From Warburgia ugandensis (lineage: Eukaryota; Streptophyta; Magnoliopsida; Canellales; Canellaceae), in NCBI GenBank assembly GCA_035236585.1, contig CP141132.1:25441445-25505444 (forward strand): DNA of 64,000 bases. The letters are read 5' to 3'. Both the position numbers and the translations under genes were made by a program. Positions 56,975-64,000 of the stretch are shown here, in pieces. The notes beneath the pieces are model-generated. The model saw only the letters and a list, made by a program, of their open reading frames with translations. It did no database searches and was not told the origin of the DNA. The number at the start of each line of letters is the position of its first letter. The stretch's first letter is position 1.

Positions 56975-58797
56975 GAGCTCTTGGGCGCCTCTAATGGCAG
57001 CCCAAAACGTTGAAGGAAACCCATTGTGGAGGAGTGACCTAGAGGGCAAACAAGGAGAAAAACCCATCAACGAGCCAGGTACGCCCAAGATCCCTCAAAA
57101 CCCATCTTCACAGTAGATCTAGGATCAATTTCCCTAGGTTTTTACATGAAAAACCATGCAAAATGGAGCCTTGGAGAGCCACCAAGGACCCAAGGACGTC
57201 CCCTAGGCTGCACTGGTTTGACAGGGTCGAACCAGGGTGTCCTGAGGATGCCCCGATTCCCCAACGAGTAGGACGTTCCAGTCGGAATGTCCCACGTCGA
57301 CCGCATTTGAAAAACCAAACGGGCGCATCCGGGGACGTGCTTGCAAAAGAGACAGTTCGGCGGGAAAACTTAGCGCGTCTGCAAACGCTCCCGCTGAGGC
57401 GCACGCCACAGACGCGCTGCGCGCTAGCGATGCAGGTTTTCTCATTTCTTAAGGAAGCCAGGGTGCATGACACTGATGCACAGCGCCCTAGCATTCCGTC
57501 CTTTCACTTTTAAGACCCCTATGTACGTGCGACACTAAAATGCTTATAACTTGAGATCTAGAGCTCCGATTGAGGCATAACAAAAGGCGTTGTGTCTGTG
57601 TCGATGATGCGGACACATACAAACTATAAAATCCACAATTAAAGCCCAATCAAAGGTGGACATGACCCTTAGAATATGATGGTGGCATGTGACCGTTAAA
57701 CCTTTGGAAAACTAATGATACCAAGGCCCAATTAGGACCTTAGGACACCCATAGGCATAGAGATGGACCCATAATGCCTAAGTAATAAGGCCAACCACTC
57801 TAAAACCCATAAAAGATAGGCCATACTAACCTTGATTCCCCAAACCATGTTCAGGAGTGTACGAGAAAAAAAGGGTTAACGCGACGTAGCCAGGTAGGTG
57901 CTCTATCACTACTAGATTCTTTTAAAAGAACTATTATTGTTTTGAGAACATATGTTTTAGGTATATGACTTGTTTAGCATGACTTAATTTAGCATGCATG
58001 TGATAAATGCTTTTATGCATAGACGTGTTTTGTAAATAATTGTATATACGTTGTGCATAGATATGTTTTGCAAACTATTGCATACATCGCTTGATTTGTG
58101 AGCATTAGGTTCTGGAAAAAGTTGCATGTCCTTGAGGGTTGCCAAAAGATGCTGGAGTGCCAAGGGCCAGGCAGTTGTGAGGGACCCAAAGAGGACAAGT
58201 TTTGAAAAGAGGTTTTTGGCTTATTTGATCTTATGTGATTTGGGCTAGTAAGCCCCTGGGTGCTATGCCGAGGGGTCTGGGTTGGCCACTCAGCCTCTAC
58301 CACTACTAGGTGGAATGGGTACCACGCCCAAAAAGGCCATGTCCCTACATCGACTGCATGTGGTACAGGGGACTACCACTGGTGTCACGGCACTGGGTTG
58401 ATGTGTCATATGCCCCGTGGAGGCTATGACGCTGTGTCTTCAGGTACCCGGGGACCACACGGCGGCGAGGTCGTGGGCATAGTTTGAACCCTATGGTTTG
58501 ATAATTTATGTGCATTTCATATGGCATGATATGAGGTTGGTCGACCATACCATACTAGATATCCATGAGTTGGATTCAATGAAGCATCTTATGCATATCA
58601 TAATGTTATGATATATATGTGTATGATACTTTCGATTTTGGATTATGTGAATCCTTTAAGTCGTTAGTATTTTAGTTTGACAATGGATTTTAATATTGAT
58701 ATTGAGCTTGAGTATTCAGACATGCACATGTTTTGAAAGAACATATGATTTTAAAACATCTCATGCATTATAAAACTAGTAGTGATAGGCTCCTACT

Positions 58798-58814
58798 GAG
58801 TATAGTATATACTC
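58798..58814 (+). other. Conserved LTR hairpin, element A 3' LTR
   Basis: GAGTATA-GTA-TATACTC, identical to the 5' LTR copy. Confidence 0.6.
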
Positions 58815-59212
58815 ACCCAATCCTCAACATTTTTCAAACACCAAGTAAATACTTAAGGGCAAGGAACGCTTGTGCTAGGAACCACCCAGACTAAGTACAA
58901 GTAAGTAATACCCCTACCTTATCTTTCAATGTTACTTGATTATAGTTACTCTCTAATAGCTGGGGCTGTGACTAACACTATCTTGGGGCTAGATAATTTG
59001 AGAATGTGTTTTGACACTCGGGGTATTTATGAAAGATTGTTTTCCAAAAGAAAAAGATTTTCATGCATTTCATACTTATAAAACAAGAGATCTCACCTGT
59101 TTATCAAAATTGCATCATATAAAAACCCAGGTCATCACCATTGCCATTCTGGAGGTTTCTTCACCGCCATTCCATAGCGGTAAGAACCCCCTCCAGAACC
59201 CACTTCGAGCTT

Positions 59213-59220
59213 TATAAATA
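59213..59220 (+). promoter_or_regulatory. Family B right LTR TATA box
   Basis: TATAAATA in GAGCTTTATAAATAGAAC, at the place equivalent to the element A box. Element A sits about 75 bases upstream, so the LTR is separated from its first 376 bases. Confidence 0.65.
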
Positions 59221-59934
59221 GAACTCTTGGGCACCTCCAATGGCAGCCCAAAAGCTTGGGAAAAACCCATCATGAAGAGGCAGACAAGAGGAGAAAACGT
59301 GGAGAAAAACCTGGCCACGAACCAGGTATGCCCAAAACCCCTCCAAACCCATCTCCCCCTTAGTCTTAGGATGAGTTCTCCTAAGTTTTTGCATGAAAAA
59401 CCATGCAAAATGGGGCTCTAGGGAGACACAAAGGACCCAGGGACAGTGCCTAAGCATACTGGTTTGACAGGGTCAAACCAGGCGTGTCCGTGGACGTGCC
59501 CGCAAACGAGAAAACAGGCAGAAGGCCCGGTGCGTCTGTGGACGCGCCCTATGGGCCTTCCATGTATTCTGAATACTAAAACACCCATAACTTGAGTTCT
59601 AGGACTCCGATTGAGGCGCCGCAAAAGGCGTTGTGTCCGTATCGACGACGTGGACACACCCAAACTATAAAATACCTAATTAAGGCCCTATCTAAGGTGG
59701 GCATAACCTTCAAACTATGATAGTGGCGCGGGACCACTAAACCTTTGTAAACCTGACGATACCATGGCCCAGTTAGGACCTTAGGAGACCCATAGGCATG
59801 TAAATGAACCCTTAATGCCTAAGAAGTGAGATCAACCATTCTAAAACCTGTAGAAATAGGTAAAGCTAACCTTGTTCCCCTAAACTATGAGCAGGAGCGT
59901 ACGATGACAAGGGGACTAGCGTTATCAAACCAGG

Positions 59935-60038
59935 TAGGTGCTCTATCGCTACAAAACTTTTTAAAAGAACCCATGATGTTTTGATGTAGGTGCTCTATCG
60001 CTACTGGACTTTTAAAAAGAGCCCATTATTGTTTTGAG
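59935..60038 (+). repeat. 52-bp tandem duplication in the family B LTR
   Basis: TAGGTGCTCTATCGCTAC occurs at 59935 and 59987, each followed by 'AAACTTTTTAAAAGAACCCA'-like sequence. The other LTRs have one copy. Confidence 0.8.
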
Positions 60039-60722
60039 AATACATGTTTTAAGTATAAGTTATATGACTTGTTTAGCATGACTTGATTTCATAAATGAAC
60101 TTAGCATGCATATGAAAAATACATTGTGCATCTATTGCCAAGACATGTACTACATGCATAGATTGCATGATAAGTGTAGCCTTGGCCGATGAGGGCGGGC
60201 TGATGAGGGCGAGCCAGAGAAAGCTGACAGGCTTCTAGGCAGGGTTATGACTTTGAATGCGATACTAGCATGAGCAGATTTTATGCATTGCATGCATGTT
60301 TTGCAACCAATTTCATAAACTACATGAATTACGATGAATAAGTGTCCTCTGCCCCATGGAGGCTATGACCCTGTGTCCCTAGGTAACCAGGGAGCACACG
60401 ACGGTGAGGTCGTGGGCATAGTGGGCCCTATGTTTTGAGGATTTACTTGCAGTGCATATGGCATGACATGAGGTTGGTCGACCATACCATATATCCATGA
60501 GTTGGATTCAGTTGAGCATCTTATGCATATCATTATGTTTATGATATATATATGATGCTTTCGACTTGGATTATGCGATTCTTTAAGTCGTCAGTATTTC
60601 AATTCGACAATGGTTTTTAATATTGATATTGAACCTGAGTGTTCAAACATGCACATGTTTTAAAGAGCATATGATTTTAAACGTAGCATGTATTGTAAAA
60701 CTAGTAGTGATAGACTCCTACT

Positions 60723-60739
60723 GAGTATAGTATATACTC
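60723..60739 (+). other. Conserved LTR hairpin, family B right
   Basis: GAGTATA-GTA-TATACTC, about 400 bases before the LTR end. Confidence 0.6.
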
Positions 60740-61139
60740 ACCCAATCCTTAACATTTTTCAAGATAGCTCCATTAACAAGTAGAAGACGCCTCAAGAAAT
60801 GTTAGTGCTACGAGCAAGAAAAATCAAAAGGAGACAATTATACATGTAAGTAAACACTCTACCCTTTGGACATGTATTTGTATTTATTTACAGTTGGGCT
60901 GTGAGATGTGACTGGAAAGACCTGAGAAAAACATTTATGATTTCTGAAGTTTTTTAAAAACTACTTTAGTTGTTGTGAAAGCAAATGACACTCAAGGTTT
61001 TCGAAATGAGTTTAAAACTAAAGATTTTCTGCTGCATTGCATTGTTTTCATAAAAATGGTTTTCAAATAGGGATGCATCCCACCTTAAGAATTAGATATT
61101 GCATTTAAAAATGCATGGGAAAACCCGGATCGTCACAGT

Positions 61140-61164
61140 TGGTATCAGAGCCCAGGTTTTATCC
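61140..61164 (+). other. Family B primer binding site (initiator Met-tRNA)
   Basis: It begins TGGTATCAGAGCC and the match to the initiator tRNA complement extends through CAGGTTT and ATCC with one extra C and a CpG-type change, so it is longer than that of element A. Confidence 0.8.
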
Positions 61165-64000
61165 TTTCACAACCAATCTAGCATGTCCAAGGGTCCTAGA
61201 CAATAGAGAAAATCAAGAAGAAGTAGTATAAGTAGAAGTAGTAGAGATGACTACTTCTATTTGAGGATTACAATATTAATGCTCAAGGCATTTCACCATA
61301 AACCAATAGGTGAAAAAGAAGATGGGTCTAGCAAATGCTTAGATATTGGATGGCTTAAATCTTATCAATAAGGATTGTTGTGCAATGGTGCAAATATGAA
61401 AAATCATATATGGATCATATTATGATGAGATAATGAAGGAAGATGTTGGTGAACATGTTAGTAGATAATTCTGACCTGTAATAGATCAATCTCACCAAAG
61501 AACCTAGATAGCTATCTTACCATCATAAAGAATATCAGAATATGAATATGATAAGGGATGTAAAAGACAGACTTTAAGAAGATTTTGATGATAATCTAAT
61601 AGGGAAGAGCATACAAGATGATACTAGGAGATAACTGTGACTCGTACTAGGTCACAAAGGTATGGATCTTGAAGGACTTAGCTCAATTTTGGATACCTTA
61701 ATTGGAGTCTCATGAAGAGTGAAGTGAGATTGAATAACAACTACCTGAGTATTATGGAGAAAACCAGACAATGCGTACAAGTGACATATTGTGTGATTAA
61801 GAGGAATATAACACGAATATGATAAGGAACTGTATTCGACAAAGTTACCAAAAGATTTTGACGATAATATTAGGGATGATAGATCTGTGATAATAGATTG
61901 ATCCTAACATGAACTTGTAAGAGAAGTATAGCATGACCAAAACGTCAATGTCATTATTAAGACATTGTATGAATTTTATTGAGGCTATAGGCAATTAAGG
62001 ATTTCGATGATATTAGAAAACTTCAACATTTCGTGGAAGTATTAAGTTGCTCTTGACTACAGCGTAGATCAAATATATGCAACCACTCAAATAAAAGCAT
62101 TGATCTAGGTAGACAAAAATAAGGATTTTGAATAAAAGAGAGAAAGAGATAGAGATGTAACTATAAGTATTCGATGAATATTGAATATTCAAAAGAAGAA
62201 GATCATGACTTTACGGAGATACATACAATTCTTTCATCTTGAATCCTATAGGGAGGTAAACCAAACCAATGCGAAGGAATGATACTAGTTGAGTTGGTAA
62301 TCTTATTGTACAAGAGTATAAAAGAGAGATAGCATATGGGGTTTAAGACTTTAAGTAAAGTATCGAATTTCAGGAGATTATGCTACAAGAAATTTTCGAA
62401 GAGGAATGGTGACCAACTACAAATTAAATTCTACAAATGGTGTGATATCAATTATTACAATTAGATTCTTATCGAATCCATTAGCTTATGGGGAACACCA
62501 ATGGATATAGTCCATAAAAAGGAAATTTGGTGATATCCTACCTTGCCACTGCATGAGTAAATAAAGTATATTGAAAAAGGAATTAAGCCGGGACAGTGAC
62601 TTGACCATTTGTCTTTCTTCAGCAAGTAGGGTACCATCAAGGATCAAATTGAGGCCTTGCTATCATAGATTAGAAGAGCAAATATCTTCATACCATTATT
62701 TAGTCATTACCGTTAGAGTACGGTTGACTAAATAAAGGTATCCCACCATATTTAATCAAATATGTTAGTATCTATTAGACAGTAGTCGAAGTTATAAACT
62801 CGAAGGAATATTCTGAGTTTTCCCTGAAAGAAGTACTTGTTAGACTAAGTCATTTGAGGGTATGCGGTCAGTTGATTAGGCCACATCATGAAGGAGCTAC
62901 GAATACGATGAGGACAGTAGCAACTGAGATAGGAGCAAAAAGGAAGAAGCAATCAAAACCAATGTGAAAGATTTTCCAAACCTTAATGGCTACCATCACA
63001 AGGTGAAGAAATTACTTTGAGTCTAAAAAATACTACTAACTTGGATTGTAAAGGAAGGCAAATAAGTACTTATCACTTTAGAAGCCCTTGAGCTTATGAC
63101 ATAGATATATCTGGAAAGAGATCAATAGGTAATCAAATAAAGTCTTTCTATGTCTAAGAAAATGTTTTATGCTTACCTGAGTGTGGTTAAACTTGTTGAG
63201 TTAACAACTTCAGTACAATTTGATATAATCGCTATTGAAGGAGAATTATTATTATAAGCTAAGTATGAGGAGGCACTTGAAAGATAAAATTTGAGAAAAC
63301 CACTACTTATGATGATGATACCCTCTGACAATTAAGACTGAATGGTTGACGATAAAGCATTAATAGGAGATTGAACAACATATTGATATAGGGAATGGAA
63401 GGAGAAAAGTTGAGGTGGCTAGCACATTATAAGGTGAGATTTGATGTTACATTGCCTTTAGACAAAAAGTTAGTTGTTATGTGCATATACCAAGTACGAA
63501 AAATAAATTAAAGGAATTTCCTGAGGACTAACCTTACTAGATCAAGTATAGAACATTTAGTTTAAAAGGTTACGAAGAAAACCATCAAGCAAAGAAAGGA
63601 TAAAGAAGAATAATGACAAAGGATTCAACCATGACCTAGTAAGGGTACTCGATTATGAATAAGAGACTTAATTAATGTGAATAGTGAGAAAGGCCTCTGG
63701 ACGAGAACATTTGAACCATGATGATGAATTAACCATAAAACATTTGACATGAGTTTGCATAAACACTTTAGGGAGAAAAGCATTTGATGGCTTTAACATC
63801 TATGAAACTTGATGTACAGTTCAGATATCCTAAATCGTAATATGAGATTGTATTACTGATAGAGGATGCTACTTGAATTATTTTATTTTGAATATAATAT
63901 GGGTTGAGGACCCAAGTTATACTAGAAAAACGACAGATAGGTGAAATTCGAAGTTAATCAAGGATTTGGCTTTATCATTAATATAATTGGAGGACACATG
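61165..64000 (+). mobile_element. Family B right copy, decayed internal region
   Basis: The first ATG (61183) starts a frame M-S-K-G-P-R-Q, a TAG at 61204, then an Arg/Ser-rich run (R-K-S-R-R-S-S-I-S-R-S-S-R-D-D) and a stop near 61369; this may be a decayed gag start, but I do not recognise it. 61850-62760 matches 34-870 of the window. Beyond that no RT, integrase or gag motif could be recognised in any frame. Either the element is very old or it is a large non-coding derivative mobilised in trans. The 3' end is outside the window. Confidence 0.55.

Larger units (their letters stand above)
49322..59137 (+). mobile_element. Element A: full-length Tekay/Del-type chromovirus (9816 bp)
   Basis: A complete structure: 5' LTR 49322-51944, initiator-Met primer site, gag-pol in one frame 52087-56490, polypurine tract, 3' LTR 56540-59137. 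It sits inside a related LTR. The target bases read CATCAT on the left and CACCAT on the right (overlapping the LTR's final CA), so a 4-5 bp target duplication with one mismatch fits. The domain order protease-RT-RNase H-integrase-chromodomain, LTRs over 2.5 kb and the primer site point to the Tekay clade. Seven in-frame stops mean it cannot make its proteins. Confidence 0.9.
56540..59137 (+). repeat. Element A 3' LTR (2598 bp)
   Basis: It starts TGTAATGACTCC and ends CCAGGTCATCA. It is colinear with the 5' LTR and lacks 27-28 bases near 58986. After it the interrupted family B LTR resumes. Confidence 0.9.
59138..61137 (+). repeat. Family B right copy, 5' LTR segment 2
   Basis: It continues 48946-49321 after element A, giving an LTR of about 2376 bases in total. 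It ends CCCGGATCGTCACA and is followed by a primer site, so it is a 5' LTR. The last 400 bases resemble the LTR at 1076-3702 ('CCCTTTGGACATGTATTTG'). Confidence 0.8.

Noticed and set aside
1-64000. Host genes, tRNA/rRNA genes, CRISPR arrays, bacterial or phage systems
   Set aside because: No candidate was found. All clear protein similarity belongs to plant Ty3/gypsy gag-pol, and the base composition and LTR structure are those of a plant nuclear genome.

Overview
The window is intergenic DNA from a plant nuclear genome, most likely an angiosperm. It is AT-rich and consists almost wholly of nested Ty3/gypsy LTR retrotransposons of two lineages. One is chromovirus-like (Tekay/Del type): LTRs of about 2.4-2.8 kb, an initiator-Met tRNA primer site and a chromodomain at the end of pol. 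The other is Athila/Tat-like: a gag family typical of plant Athila elements, an Asp-tRNA-like primer site, a long non-coding leader and 1.7-3.3 kb LTRs. I find no intact host gene, tRNA, rRNA or CRISPR array. Species cannot be named from this sequence.

Layout, left to right. 1-3702: tail and 3' LTR of a decayed chromovirus-like element ('family B', left copy). 3703-5399: the 3' part of a different Tekay-like LTR that family B appears to have landed in. 5400-12391: minus-strand Athila-1 (RT, protease and gag remnants, leader, primer site, LTR). 12392-15927: minus-strand Athila-2 remnants, the host of Athila-1; its LTR (15928 to 37481) is split by later insertions. 17116-32779: plus-strand Athila-3 with both LTRs and a decayed gag-pol; its 5' LTR is split by a solo Athila LTR (19469-22290, perfect CTTTC target duplication). 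32853-35624: minus-strand solo Tekay-like LTR with a perfect CTACA duplication. 37482-39468: unassigned, with a foldback element. 39469-41186: another Athila-type LTR. 41187-45126: tandem repeats, a gag fragment and LTR debris. 45127-48945: Athila-4, a derivative that has lost its coding region, with a truncated 3' LTR. 48946-61137: the 5' LTR of family B right copy, interrupted at 49321/59138 by the best-preserved element, 'element A' (49322-59137). 61138-64000: internal region of family B right copy, running off the window.

Element A is a complete-length Tekay-type chromovirus. Its LTRs differ at about 16 of the first 300 aligned bases (by eye). Its whole gag-protease-RT-RNase H-integrase-chromodomain reading frame (52087-56490) stays in one frame with no frameshift but is broken by seven in-frame stops, most of them explicable as C-to-T changes. 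It therefore looks disabled by methyl-cytosine deamination rather than by indels. The Athila elements are older, with frameshifts, deletions and lost catalytic residues.

The observations most worth checking are: a hairpin in the 3' half of the Tekay-like LTRs whose arm sequence differs between families while pairing is kept; a cluster of inverted repeats just upstream of the LTR TATA box, into whose counterpart in family B element A inserted; a conserved non-coding block in the Athila leaders; decay of the Athila primer sites almost only by C-to-T/G-to-A changes; and the shared internal sequence of the two family B copies. I see no evidence for a new non-transposon system. Similarities between copies were judged by eye, without alignment software.
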